A DNA stretch of 64,000 bases from Massariosphaeria phaeospora (taxonomy: Eukaryota > Ascomycota > Dothideomycetes > Pleosporales). Shown here one piece after another: positions 1-12,480 of the stretch. Position 1 is the first letter of the stretch. Every line of letters starts with the position of its first letter. The DNA lies in NCBI GenBank assembly GCA_011032825.1, contig JAADJZ010000001.1, positions 1,674,001 to 1,738,000 on the forward strand, written 5' to 3'. A program made the position numbers and the translations under genes. The notes beneath the pieces were generated by a model. It was not told where the DNA came from, searched no databases, and was given only the letters and a program-made list of their open reading frames with translations.

Positions 1-1697
1 TACACCATTTTACCATGCTAGGTAGCTACAGTAGGGCGTTGTACATAATGAACGACCCTCTGGCTTCTTGCCCAACACGATCGGCTTTGCTTACAGAGTC
101 GGGTTTCCTTCCAAATGCCGATATCTGACTTTGGCACCATCGCGATTCCGCTGGCCTCCAGGTCGTAGTGTGTGTAGTTGAAGCGCAGCACGTAGTCACA
201 CAGCGATAGATCCACGGCAACAGGCTCCATATTGGGAAGTCCGGGGCGCGAGGCCTTTAAGTGTAACGGGTCCCCAAAGACGCAGTGGTGTGTTTATGTA
301 GTGGGAGATGAACCACGCCGCGCTAGCGTGTTGTTCCTGGAGCCTTGGCGCGCAGCGGAACACTCTTTTGATGGTGCCGGAGCAACGGTGAAGGGCGCTG
401 GAAGTTGCTGTGGGCGTTTGAGGATGGTCTGTGCGGCGCGGTGAGGAGTGAAAGCATCTCATCAGCAACCTTGCGTTACGCAACCCGTCAACTACGGTGG
501 GAGCAGATAGAGCTAGAACAACCCTCCTGGCTTCCTGCTGGTTTCGTATACACAAGGTAGGTAGTCTGTCCACCAGAGAGAGCCAGGAGGCGGTCGCGCA
601 CTTTTCTTGCAACCAGCTTTTCATTGGTGGGAGCCAAGGGAGAGTGTTGCCTCAGCGATCAGAAACATATACCATGAGAAAACCACTCCTTGCGTCTGGA
701 AGAACAGATGCCATTTTGTGACTGAAGAATAAAGAAAGCAGTGGAGAGACCTGTAAAGAGACCTTTATAGGTCTTCGTCTGTGAACATGAGGCTGGTGGA
801 GAGAAAGAGAGCAGTTACGAGACGTATGAAGAGGCTTGGAAGAGGTATAGTTAGATGGGTTTCAAGCGTGGTGATAGCCCTAGAATGATGCTCTAGCATA
901 GGAACAGAAGACATGAGGTTGGGACGGAAGACGCCAGCACCTCCCTAGTGACGCAGACGCAGACGCAGACGCACCTGCACTTTGTGGCTCTCCAGCGGGC
1001 CCGAGCGCCGCACCTCCCGCCCCGACGCCGGCAGCGGCTCCATCTCGGCTTGGCAGGCGGCTGGCGAGGACGGACCACGGCGACGCAAGCAACCAGCGCT
1101 TGCACTGTGCACCTTCGCGCACCACCACTTTCACGACGAGATAGACAGCTCCTATCCGACCTGCGATTCCCTACGTCACGTCCTCTCACCCCTCGTTTGC
1201 GCACTATCGCTATCCGCACGCACCTAGGACGGCCACGCTCCAGCGCTCAGCTGGATGCCTCGCGCAGTCATTCGCGTCATCCGCTGCCGCTGCCTCTAGT
1301 ACCTGGCGCCCGCATCGCCGCCTCACCGACTGCTGACCTGCAACCTGACCCAGCCCGCCACCAGGCTGCACCCTCATAAATACGCCTGAGTCGTCCGTGG
1401 GAAGCTGCACCAGCACCCGCGCAGCTCGTCCTGCGAGTCGCCCGCCATGTTCTCCGAATGTAAGCCCCTCCACGCTCTTATCAAGCCCATGTGACGGCAT
1501 CAACGCCGCTGTCTCAGACGACAGCCAACCTCGCGTGACTGACCGCCGTCAACGCAGATGCCTCCAAGTTCCTCTCCCAGTCCCAGTCACGGCTGTCTCT
1601 GGGCCAGCCCGACCCTCCCTTCACCCGCAACCCTCCAGACCGACAGCGCCCACCCTCACGGACGCGAGCAGCTTCGGCCTATCTACAGCGGCGCAAC
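1..1697. other. Upstream region without a supported gene
   Basis: I see no ORF here with recognisable protein features. The short overlapping ORFs on both strands are arginine/serine-rich in GC-rich sequence and look like chance. The last 500 bases are C-rich on the + strand, as expected of the promoter and leader of the transporter gene starting at 1698. A short ACGCAG hexanucleotide tract lies at about 951-973. Confidence 0.5.
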
Positions 1698-3827
1698 ATG
1701 CCAAACCCATACAACTCTCAGGCCATGTCTCGGTTTGCCTTTGCATCTCGGACGTCAAATGCGCCGGCACCGCTGTTTTACTCCGCCACGGACGATTTCC
1801 GGGAAGAAGACGACCATGAGGAGCACGACCGGGAGATGGCAGACCACTACGCTCTGCAGCGATCGCGACGGCAGTTCGGAGCCAGTAACCTATCCGAGTC
1901 GTCAGAGGTTGACGACGATCTAGCGCGGAGATCAGACCACACAATAGACGGTGGAAGCGTAGAGAATGATGCGCCAGGCTACGGACTAGGAAGAGGCATC
2001 AAAAGCTCTTGGAAAGGAGACAAGCCCAATACCCGCGGGAGATCGACGACTGTGACGAATCTGGAACAGGATGAGAGGGACGAGAGTGTACCGCTATCCG
2101 AGTCGAGCGGTCCCAGCAGCAGAGGCAAGGGTAATCTGGTCGATGTGGAGCTTGCTTCCACGGTGCAGGGAAGCATGGAAGACTTGGGCACCGACGAATT
2201 CCTTGGTGGCAAAGAAGACCGCCCGCCATCGTACCAACAGTTTCGAAACATACCCAAGTCGAAACGACACCGCAGCCCCCCGAGAACGACATTACCTATA
2301 CCACAGGAGACTGACGAAGATACATTACTAGAGAATTCCCGGCCCATCAGCCCTGATCGCGAGAGTGTGCCACAAGTAGTAGCCACGGATCCCGCGGGTC
2401 CGCCGAGACACAACTTCTTCTGGGCTGAGCTCTTTGTAATTGTCCAGTGCGCAATTGTCGGCGTGTTTCTCATATCCCTCTTACAGGAGTCATCGCCGGA
2501 CAAGAAACACCCACTAGGGGACACCATCTACACGCTTCTGCACTCCTCGTTCCACCTTATTGGAGTATACTCTCTAGTCTCTGTGCTGGTTGGAATGCTG
2601 TGGTTGTCCCTACTGCGGTCTTTTGCCCGGCCTTTGATTATGATCATGCTCGTCGCCGTGCCGACCATATCTTTCTCTTTCTTTCTCTATCCCCTTCTGT
2701 CTAGCTACAAGGGGTATTGGCACGGCAATAGCCTTCAGGACAAGGCGATGCGCTGGCTGTCCATAGGCCCCTTTATATTCTCCATATTTTGGATGTACAC
2801 TATCTGGAAAGGCCGGCGTTCCTTGGATAAAGCGGCCGGGATGTTGGAATTCTCTGGCGATATCTTGCGAGCTCAATCCCCTCTCCTCCTCGTAGGACTC
2901 GCTACACTAGCCTCCGTCGTTCTTTGGTCCTGGCTTTGGATGCTAATGTTCGCGCGACTCTTCCTCGGTGGTCACTTTACAAAAACGAAAGGATGGGTCA
3001 TCGACTTGAGCACTTGGTGGCTTGGAGCGGCCTTCTTTCTCGACTACTTTTGGACATTAAGCGTTATTGCCGGTGTCCAGCGAGCTACCACCGCAGCAAC
3101 CGTCTCCCAATGGTATTTCCACCGCAACAGCGTATCCTCGCCATCATCCCGTACAGTCGTCCAAGCCTCGCTTGCCCATGCGACATACACTATGGCCGGA
3201 ACAATATGCCTTTCGACCTTGATATCTCTTCTTGTTCGTCTACCACTCATCGTTCTCCCACGCCGGCTCGCAGGCCTCATCAGCATGTGCGCGTACTCGC
3301 TCGTGCCCACGCCACTCGTATCCTCGACCAATCCTCTTACGTTGACATACGCATCGATCCATGGTCTGCCACTCGTATCGGCAGCTCGAGGCCTCTCAAA
3401 CATGACGTTCATATCATCCGCGTCTCCAACTACCACGCTCGGCCCTCGTTCATTCTCTCAATCGAGGGGCCGGCCGTCTATCGTTTCCTACCGACTCGCG
3501 AAGCTTCTCCTCCACGCCATCCGCTGGGTGATAACACTTGCTCTCGGCTTTGGAGGGTGGGTTTCCACAGCAAGAATGCTACAGATCGGACAGGAAACCC
3601 ACAAAGGGAGCATGTACGCGTACGTGGTCGGTTTGATAAGCGCAGCTATAGGATGGGGAGCTCTAGGCGCGATGGAAGGAGTGCTGGGGGGAATTCTTGA
3701 CGCAGTGCTTATTTGCTGGGGCAGTGAAGTGGGCAGGGATGGATCAGGAGATGCGCGGTACTGCGTTGAAGCTGGACGATTATTTGGCGATGAAGTTCCC
3801 GCGGCAGGAGGGCGATTCGAGGTGTGA
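1698..3827 (+). CDS. Choline transporter-like (CTL/PNS1 family) membrane protein
   Basis: Single-exon ORF of 709 residues. Residues 1-238 are hydrophilic, acidic and Ser/Arg-rich, a likely disordered cytosolic tail. About ten hydrophobic segments follow, from roughly residue 240 to 680, matching the CTL (SLC44/PNS1) topology. The C-terminal block DAVLICWGSEVGRD followed by RYC resembles the conserved end of that family. Fungal CTL-like proteins sit in the plasma or internal membranes; choline transport is proved for only some, so the substrate is inferred. The tail has a PPSY motif at residues 176-179, a possible docking site for an Rsp5-type ubiquitin ligase. The start is the first ATG; a second in-frame Met is residue 10. 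No intron is needed. The next gene on the same strand begins about 410 bases downstream. Confidence 0.8.
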   Translation: MPNPYNSQAMSRFAFASRTSNAPAPLFYSATDDFREEDDHEEHDREMADHYALQRSRRQFGASNLSESSEVDDDLARRSDHTIDGGSVENDAPGYGLGRGIKSSWKGDKPNTRGRSTTVTNLEQDERDESVPLSESSGPSSRGKGNLVDVELASTVQGSMEDLGTDEFLGGKEDRPPSYQQFRNIPKSKRHRSPPRTTLPIPQETDEDTLLENSRPISPDRESVPQVVATDPAGPPRHNFFWAELFVIVQCAIVGVFLISLLQESSPDKKHPLGDTIYTLLHSSFHLIGVYSLVSVLVGMLWLSLLRSFARPLIMIMLVAVPTISFSFFLYPLLSSYKGYWHGNSLQDKAMRWLSIGPFIFSIFWMYTIWKGRRSLDKAAGMLEFSGDILRAQSPLLLVGLATLASVVLWSWLWMLMFARLFLGGHFTKTKGWVIDLSTWWLGAAFFLDYFWTLSVIAGVQRATTAATVSQWYFHRNSVSSPSSRTVVQASLAHATYTMAGTICLSTLISLLVRLPLIVLPRRLAGLISMCAYSLVPTPLVSSTNPLTLTYASIHGLPLVSAARGLSNMTFISSASPTTTLGPRSFSQSRGRPSIVSYRLAKLLLHAIRWVITLALGFGGWVSTARMLQIGQETHKGSMYAYVVGLISAAIGWGALGAMEGVLGGILDAVLICWGSEVGRDGSGDARYCVEAGRLFGDEVPAAGGRFEV

Positions 3828-4239
3828 CGGGAGATAGAGGATAAGGTGAGAATGCATACTGAGAGTTATTGTTATTGGTGACGGCGTTTGAAACTCAACG
3901 GATGGGCATTTGCATGGCTGGCGCATCTATGTACAGCTAGATCTACAAGATGCTGTGTTGACAGCGTCGGAACCACTGGAATACGAGATTTTTCGAGTAC
4001 GGTGGCTCAGTGCAACAGTTGGCCTTACATGGAGTGTTCGGCATACTTTTTCGTGGTAAAGTTATTGGTAGTGAAGTTCTTCGTGGTAGCAAGAGATTTA
4101 CCTAGCCGCGAGACGCTCGCTTAGACTTGCCCTGTGACACGAATCTACGCGTCGAGGGACAACAGCTTTCACGGCAACCAGACCGAGCCGCGCACCACAA
4201 CAAACACGGCAGGCTCGATGGAGACAGACTGTCGCAACC
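3828..4239. other. Intergenic region between CTL-like gene and GCP2
   Basis: About 410 bases holding the presumed 3' end of the transporter gene and the promoter of GCP2. The 87 bases before the GCP2 ATG (from about 4153) are rich in CA-type dinucleotides, as in many fungal leaders. No other feature is seen. Confidence 0.5.
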
Positions 4240-7189
4240 ATGTCCGCCCGCAATCCCGCCAATTTGAAGGCGTCGTCCGCCGCTGAACGGCGCTCCGCCC
4301 ACTACACGTCGTCGACGGCATCGCGACCCCGCGTTGCGTCTGGAGCTATGAGCGGGGAGAACGAGCGGCGCGGCTCCACCACTTCGCATGCGAGGAAGCA
4401 GTCGGCTCCGGGGGCCACGGGGGCCACGGGAGAACGGCGCGTCGAGAGAAGAGAGGTCAGAGAACGGGAAACCGAGATACGGCGCACACGCAGTCCGCTC
4501 AAACACTCGTCAGAGAGCCGAGTCAATGCTCGAAGCCGCACCGAGAAGCCCGCGCGACCGACCGAGAGACCAACGGCGAGTGCTGGGGGCCCCCGACGAA
4601 CACCAGAAGAAGCCCAAGGTACGTTGGTGCCGCGTGGAGAAAAGGCAGCAGGCAGACCGTTCGAGGGCTAACCGTCACAGCACCATGGGCTCCGCAAGCT
4701 TCTCTCGTCCCGCATACCACGGCTCCGCTCGCCACACGAATATCTCTCCCCCCGCTGGCCTTGACCGCTCCGGCGGCGCTCCAGCCAACGCCTCTGGCTC
4801 AATTGTCGCTCGAGGCCCAGGAATCCGCCATCATAGAGGACCTGCTGTTCGTGTTCATGGGCTTTGAGGGACAGTATATCAGATTCAGCGACTCGTACAA
4901 CCCTCATGAGGAGAAAGAGCGGCTCCTGGGCCCCCAGTTCCGCATTCTTCCCGGCCTCGACCCGAGCTTGCGGGATCTCTCCAAGTCCATGCTGAAGATG
5001 GCTACACATTACATTGCGATAGAGACATGTGTCGAAGTCCTGGGCAGAGAAGAATACGGCGCCGTCAACCATTCATTATGTGCGGCAGTACGGCGACTTC
5101 TGAAGGACTACTTGACTCTCATGGCGCAACTGGAACACCAAATGTTGACAAATCCGGCATTTACACTGCATGTGTTGAATCTACACACGAAACAGACTAG
5201 CCACATGCTATTCCAACTCTATACCACGGGGATTGAATTGCTCAAGGCCAACGGTATACTAGAGGATGACGAGGAAGAAGACTCCGCAGACGATACCGAT
5301 AATCTGGAGGGTATTCTGGAGTCACTCCGAGAGGGCGGCAATGTTCAGCTTACGACCAAGAAGATATGCAAAGGCGGAAGCGTTCTCGGTCTAATTACGA
5401 AGCGACTATCCTCCATGTCAGGCGACCCTGCAGCTCGCTCGCTCCTTACCACGTTACTGCGCGAGGCTAGTAGACCGTATATGGCTATGCTGAATGAGTG
5501 GCTGCACCACGGAGGGATCAAAGACCCTCACGGAGAGTTCTTGATCAAAGAGCAGAAGAGCATCAAGAGGGAGAGGCTAGACCAGGACTACACAGACGAG
5601 TATTGGGAGAAGCGATACACCATGCGAGATGCGCTCGTTCCGCCACAGCTTGAGGGCGTCAAGGATAAAGTGCTGCTTGCTGGCAAATATCTCAATGTCG
5701 TTCGCGAATGTGGTGGCGTGGACATAAGCAAGGTTGTCCAGGATGTTCCTACAAGCTTCGACGATCCCCGGTTTCTGGACAACGTGAACTCCGCATATGC
5801 ATATGCAAATTCTTCGCTTTTCGACTTACTTCTCACAACACACGCCCTCCCTGATCGACTCCGCTCCCTAAAACACTACTTCTTCCTTGACCGCTCCGAT
5901 TTCTTCACCTACTTCTTAGAACTGGGCGCTTCGGAGCTTAAGAAGCCGGCGAAGAACGTCAACATTGGCAAGCTTCAGTCGCTGCTGGATATTGTTGTTC
6001 GACAGCCTGGGTCCGTCGCCGCGGAGGACCCTTACAAAGAAGATATAAAAGTCCAGATATATGATATCGGCTTGACAAACTGGCTAATGAAGATCGTCAC
6101 GGTTACCGGTCTTGACCAGGATGCCGCAAATGCTGGCTCAATATCAAGCTACCTTACTCCGGCGAATGCTGCGCCCGTAACAGATGATAGCAACATCACG
6201 GGTTTCCAGGCATTAGTCTTTGACTACGCAATGCCATTTCCGCTTTCTTTGGTCGTCAGCAGGGTGACGCTCACGCGGTATCAGTTGCTGTTTCGGTATC
6301 TGTTAAGCCTGCGACATCTGGAAACAAGCCTTGTTGACTGCTGGAGCGAGCAAGGCAAGCACGCGGCCTGGAAGCACCGGTCCAAGAATCCTCGCATCGA
6401 ACTCTGGAAACGGAAAGCCTGGACGCTACGAGCACGCATGCTCGTCTTTGTCCAGCAGCTGTTGTACTATTGCACCGCCGAAGTCATCGAGCCGAACTGG
6501 GTCTCGCTCATATCCAGACTTAACGAAGAAGGCAAAGAAGATGTCAAGGGCAAAGGCAAGGCGGCCGGTGACGGCCCGCAGCAGGTCAAGCGAACCGTCG
6601 ATGAGCTGATGCAGGACCACGTCGATTTCCTAGCTACATGTTTGAAGGAGTGCATGCTCACCAACTCCAAGCTGCTACGCGTAAGCCTCTACCCAGACTC
6701 CCCAACCATCTCCCTTCTCATACTAACGCTCTCCTCTAGATCAACAACAAGATAATGTCCACCTGCACCATGTTCGCCACCTTCACGCAATCCCTCTCCC
6801 GCTACCTCATAACCGCCGACCCCGACCTTGTCGCCCACGTCAACGCGCAATCCCAGCCGCAGCCCCAATTCTCCACCTCCACATCCACATCCACATCCAC
6901 CTCGGCCGCTCCCAACGCCGCCAAAACCTCCACCCATCGCCCCTCCAAATCCGCCTCCCACCACCAGCAATACATCTACGACCCCCAGCGCGTCGACAAG
7001 ATGTTCGACATGCTCAACAAGTACGAGGAGAACTTCGCCCGCCACCTCAAGATTCTGCTCGATACCCTGAACTATCTGGCGGCTACGGAGACGGTCGTGT
7101 TTCTGAGCTTGTGCGCGCGGTTGAGTAGTGCGGGGGAGGGCGGGTTGGTGAGTGTGGGTGTTGAGGGCGGCGGGTTTGGCGCGGCGTGA
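4240..7189 (+). CDS. GCP2: Gamma-tubulin complex component 2 (Spc97/Alp4 type)
   Basis: Exons 4240-4618, 4681-6680 and 6740-7189 join to 942 residues. Intron 1 (62 nt) links an Arg/Ser-rich basic N-terminal exon to the main exon in frame; intron 2 (59 nt, GTAAGC..TAG) joins LLR to INNKIMS. The product contains the GCP2-type block FMGFEGQYIRFSDS followed by long alpha-helical GRIP1/GRIP2-type regions (for example ACSSL-like helices are absent, but the NNKIMSTCTMFATF stretch near the C-terminus is typical of gamma-tubulin-binding GRIP2). GCP2 pairs with GCP3 and gamma-tubulin to form the small complex that nucleates microtubules at spindle pole bodies. The C-terminal part has a low-complexity Ser-Thr repeat (about 6880-6905) unlikely to be conserved. 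I started at 4240 because that exon splices in frame; a start at 4761 would lose the basic tail. Confidence 0.88.
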
Positions 7190-10100
7190 GTGTGTGCGTG
7201 CATGGGCTTGAGACGAGGGATGGGCGAATTGGGGTATTGGGTCCGGTGTGCTTTTGGGTTTGTGTGTGTGCGTGTGGAGTCTGCCAATGTGGGGTTTTGC
7301 GGGTCGACTCGACTTTTGGCTGCGCCATCGACATCGACATGGCCGTTGACGTTTCTATGCCAAGCGATGAATTTCTTTGGGAAAGGCTATAGTGTGCGTG
7401 TCCTGACTTGGTTTGGTTTGATTTGGTCTTTCTCTTTGGTGTCGAGGTTTGTTCGTCTTTTTTGCGGCGTTTTCAAACCCAGATCAGATCAGATCAGATA
7501 CCACGGCAGGTACGGTAGGTAGGTACTCCGGGGACCTCCTCGAACGAACCCAACCCTCCCTCTCTATGAAACGAAAAGATATAAAACGCTTTTGATATCT
7601 CCAAATTATTGGTTGTTTTGAAAGGCGTGATATGATGTGGGGTGCTGTGATGTGATGTGACGGGAGCGCCATCGCCGAATATGTATTCGAATAGATAACT
7701 ACGTGATTTCATTCACTGTGTTGGATTTTGTGCTGCGCGGAGAGATGTCGAAGACGAATTTCTTCATCTATCTATTATAGCAAGTGCGAACAGGAAGGAA
7801 GCCGTGTAAACAGGAAGCAAGCTGCAAGCAGTCCAATATGTAGCACTCGCTCTCCTCGCGATCCAATGCCTGGACATTTTGTTTATCCGTCTACCGAAAC
7901 AAGTTGGGTTGACTTGTCTTCTCAAACCTACACACCAAATTCCTGCATCCCCCAGGCTAGGCCCATTTCCTATTCTGCTACACTCAGACACAGACGTACT
8001 TGATCACCTAACCACTTACTCTCAAACTCAAACTCAAACCCTTATTTGCTGCACTTGCAATCCTCTCGGTCGTATAAGCACCTAATGTATGTATGTATGT
8101 CATATTTAAAGGCTGTCTGTCATCTGTCTGTTTTACTACATATCTAATCAACTTACCGGTATAAACGAACTCTGCGAAGAAAGAAAGAAAAAGTAGCGCT
8201 CTACTCTGTGCATCAAGCACACAACAATACCAACTCCTACATGTCGCTCGATTTCAAAGCTGTGGTAATATTGTGGACAAAAAACTTTTTGCATGCGTGT
8301 AAAAAGAAGAGAATAAGAATCAACAGTCTCTGGATACATAGTTTCAGGGCCGAAATTCCGACTTGCTGTATCGGTTATTCAGAACATTGGCCTGTCTAAG
8401 ACGATGACGATGACGTGGCGGTTCGGGCTTATGTGATTAAAGTGATGTAGCCTTCGCGCTGTTCCGAGGGGGTTGTGTATTTGGAATAGATGATGGCATG
8501 GGCGAGAAAGTTTGGTTTCGCGGAAAGCATAAGCATGTCGGTGGGGTGGGTTGCGATCGAACACTGCACATGCTATTGCTCTTGGCTTAGGGGTATGGAA
8601 TAGATAATGCGGAGTGAAGACTTTTGCTGTATGCAGGACCTTCGCGGCCAAGCTTTGAGAGTGGAGTACAAGGGCGAAACGATCTGGTGATATATAGGGA
8701 CGCAATTGAGAGGGCGACTAGTTCTCTAACATTTGAATATCTAGTATCACAGTCAGCATCACCTTGGAAGCATAACCCTACCTTCTTCTAAGTAGGAAAA
8801 AAACGCAGCCGTGCCATATCCAATCCTACACGCGATTAGAAGCACGAAACAGTCGAAATACTCACTTACCTTGTACATATGCCTCCTCCAAACGCCAGCA
8901 AACCCCGTCCAAGTCCCAACCCGCGTACCTCTCCGTACCTCTACCCACTCGTCACCCTGACCTTCTCCTCCCTCTCGGCCCGTGTCGCACTTGCCCCAAC
9001 ACCATCGCCTACCTGGGGATCGGCACCGACCCCCGTCCCGCGGAAGCTAAGCTAAGCTAAGCTAGACACACGGCAACGGCACATCCCCACGGCACCAACC
9101 TCCACCTTTTGCCATCCGACAACGGTTCCGTCCTTATCGCCTCACCTCAAGAACTAGCCCTGACCCCAGCCTTTTACCCCGAGTCAAGTCAAGTTTAGTA
9201 GACTACACTAGGGGCGGCACGACCAGCCGTTCGACCAGTGCAGAACCCGGAAGCTCCGAGCCTGAAAATTCTTGAACCGGGACCAGGACCAGCCCCGCGC
9301 ACGTCAGCCACATTTTCCTCACAATCCGCGCGATCGACAGCCGTCGATTCGAATCGCTCAGACCGTGCTGCTTAGTGGACTGGCACTAGCCTCTTAGGGG
9401 TGGGTGGTAGACTCGCAGTGGATCATGTCGTCTTGGCAAAAAGCTTATCGGCACAGCGTTCAGAAAGTGAGTCGAACCGTGCGAGATATGCCGAACTAGC
9501 TAGCGAGACAGCGCAAGATCATGGAGACCTGATGTTGGTTACGGATTTTACTTTTGTAGGTGGAGACAACATCAATTGGCTGGTGGGCGGTTAGTTCTCT
9601 GACTCCAGTGGGCAGCCAGTCGACACAAGAAAGACTGGGTTGAAGGGGTGCACGTCAGGGCAGGTAGCACTACGCAGGAATAGCAAGTGTTTCGTTTCGC
9701 AGGCTGCGTAGGTGTGGTGTTACGGAGAGGGGGCGGCGAAGACGGTGGTGCAGGGCTACTGCAGAGGTGGCAGCACTTTTCACGCGCTAGGCTTGCTCGT
9801 TTCGGCGTGGGCCAGCTCAGAAGAGGTAACCGCTCGTAGCTGTTGCTGGTCCATGGCAGCAGTCGGACGAGCTGCAAGAAGGAGCTGGGGAGATTCACGA
9901 GCAGTCGGCCGGACTGTGAGCGCAATCGCAAGCGACCCGCACTGGAACTCCAGGGACTTCTTGGGGACTTGTTGCCGTGGCATGGCGGGGCTGCGTTTCG
10001 TGTATGCTGCGTTAGGTGCAGAGGTAGCCGTGTTGGTTCCGCATGCAGCAAGTGCAGCTCAAGTGGCCGGGCCGATGGCTGCGCTGCCTTTGCAAGTTGG

Positions 10101-12480
10101 AGCGTGCAGGGCGTAGCGAAGAAAGACATGCAGGCGGAATCTGGCCGACGCACTATGGCGACAGTGCCTGCTAACCCGCCGTGGGCACAGGGCCAGAGCA
10201 TCTGGAGTCTACCTTGCAAGCGGCCAAGGACGCTGCGCGGGGCAGCTGCATTGGCCTGGCTGTTTATTGGGCGGCCTGCCAGGCGGAAGGAGCAGGAATA
10301 CATGTGCAGTGTGCATGGAAGCCCGCTCTGATACATCATATAGCGTCTTCCTCCGATCGCCGCACTCTATGCTGCAGTATCGTTTCACTCTTAGATTCGT
10401 CCGCTATTGCAGATTTCGCGCATGGAGCGAAATTTGCGTCGTGTCTTGGGTGGCTTGGCTGTGCCAAGTACGCAGAGCTGTCTTTACCGTCGGAAACCAA
10501 CTTCGACATGATGGCTGATAGAGGTGGTAGCTGTGAGTCGAGAACGTGTAGATACTTGATCCTTATTGTACTGTGCATAGTGAACAGCCATCTTACGCAC
10601 ATGGTTCGGTAATTGGCAAGTTGACCTGACAATGGCGCGTCAATCGACAGAGCCTGTGCATGATTGTTAGCCAGGGTCCAGTACCAGAGCCGTGGTCACA
10701 GCAGTTGTTTTAACACGTCTAACCTGTGAGGGTAGGTGTGAGAGGCCTCAAGAGGAGTGTACACATTGCATGTTTTCCACTACAGGGGATGCCCTGGAAG
10801 AGTTGGTTCATGGACATCTTTGACGGAATTGCTGGTCCTGGTCGATACTGGGTGGAGAGGAGGATCTATGCATAGAATCGAACATGTCCCGCCTCACGTA
10901 TGTAATCAAGCATCTCGTTAAGAAGCATTGGAGCGCTATAGGATGTAGTCGCAGATAGTCTTTTGGTTGAGTGCTATGATGTTAGTATCTGACAGCGTGC
11001 GATCCAGGGCAAATGTGTCTCCATTGGGAAATACCTAGTACCCAAGACCGTTCTGTGTTTTCGATCGTAAGAGCTGCATGTTTGTTAGTACTTACTTCGT
11101 TAAAGAAGGATCTTACCCCGCTTGAGATTACGTACCTTCCTGACGCGTTATAGGCCGACAACACTGCATATGTGCCATACCTATAAACCTTCAGATGAGC
11201 TGTGCTTCGAGTCACTAGGACCAGTCCAGCAAGACCCTCCAACCAGCATTCAGGTACCCGTACTTTGTCAACTGTAGACCCGACGAACGCGCACTGCGGT
11301 GCTGAAGAGTTAAGTTGGGAATCTGCCGCTGTCATAGTACTCATCCAGGGATGCGTTTGCTCGTGTGTCTGAACACAGTCGCACTACAGTAGTAAGTTTG
11401 CTTCTGGCCGACGTCTGGCTTATTAAGTCGAACTGTTGTTGTCCAGTTACTTCATGCTCGTACTGTAAGTCTCAGACATCTCGATTTGCGGCCATCAGTC
11501 GTACGTGATATCCCAAGTAGATATCCAGGGGGTTCAGGCATCATGCATGCATATGTGCATTCCGTTGGTATTTAGTGACAGTCAAGCGAACAGTGACGCT
11601 AAATTTTCAGGGCAAACATCGGTCGACGGGGTGCGGATATTTGCTAAAAGTTGTGAAAGTTGGTTCGGTCACTGAGGGCTTGATAGTCGAACATGATCCA
11701 AGGTAGAGGGCCAAGGAAAATTCGTGCTAAGTCAGGAACCGGAGTCTGGGATACTGTCATCGTGAGCGTACGCGTGATCATAGCACCGTGGTTGACATCT
11801 GAAACCCGAGCTCGGTACCTCCCCCACCCCAACGACAGACGTCCCGTTCTCGGATTGTACTCTTGATGCCGCTAGCTAGCGTTGCTCTTGATTGCACTTC
11901 TTCGATCGCGAGAAGAGGTCATCTGAATACGTATCATCATTTCGTATGGCAGAATACCAGGAATCTACGCTCTATGATCTTCATCAGCAGACCCCTAAAA
12001 AGCATTACGAACGCATACGGGGTGCAAGTTTGGGTCCCTGGGTTCCCTGTAGTGTTCGAAAGAGAGACCATCAGAAAGTGATGTCACTTCTTCTCCAAAG
12101 TTCGCGATTTGGACGGGATTGGAGAAGCATACGAGAATAGTTACTCCAACACTAGAGGATCCCCTAGGTCGACACCACTGCCAGCGCGGTTCTGAGAGAG
12201 ATGTCGAAGGGAACAGTCTGCAAGGTAGCAGTACTGTGTTCGTGTGTGTATAAGCCAGGAGTACCTAATATAGATACGCTGTCAGCGAAGACGGAATCAG
12301 TATAAATCGCCACTGGATGGTGGCTGTTCTTGGAGTGCTCCTGTTCAGGAAACTAACGGCGGGCAAGCCTCGAAGAAGATGAATCGAAGCCCGTGGTTTT
12401 CCGTTACATGTTGAAATGCGCGAAATAACTCGCAGCTAGGCGGCGGTGGACGCTGTGCAAATTTTACGAGGTCGGCATAC
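7190..12480. other. Gene-poor intergenic stretch
   Basis: No ORF here looks like a real protein. The longest (minus strand, about 9572-10339) is a low-complexity Leu/Pro/Ser/Arg product with no motif I recognise. Simple tracts present: GATCA copies near 7479-7499, ATGT near 8085-8100 and AGCTA pentamers at about 9044-9063. The first 400 bases will include the GCP2 3' end. I looked for tRNA B-box-like sequence and found no foldable candidate. Together with the next segment it forms a 6.8-kb gap before the transcription factor at 14033. Confidence 0.5.
9044..9063. repeat. AGCTA pentanucleotide microsatellite
   Basis: Four to five perfect tandem copies of a pentamer (GCTAA register) in intergenic DNA. 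No role is implied. Confidence 0.8.

Noticed and set aside
9460..9530. Possible tRNA (a reversed GGTTCGACTC-like B box near 9470)
   Set aside because: The T-arm and acceptor stems do not pair and no A box lies at the right distance.
9572..10339. 255-codon minus-strand ORF
   Set aside because: Composition is Leu/Pro/Ser/Arg-biased with no domain, no splice partner and many competing frames; it looks like chance in a gene-poor gap.
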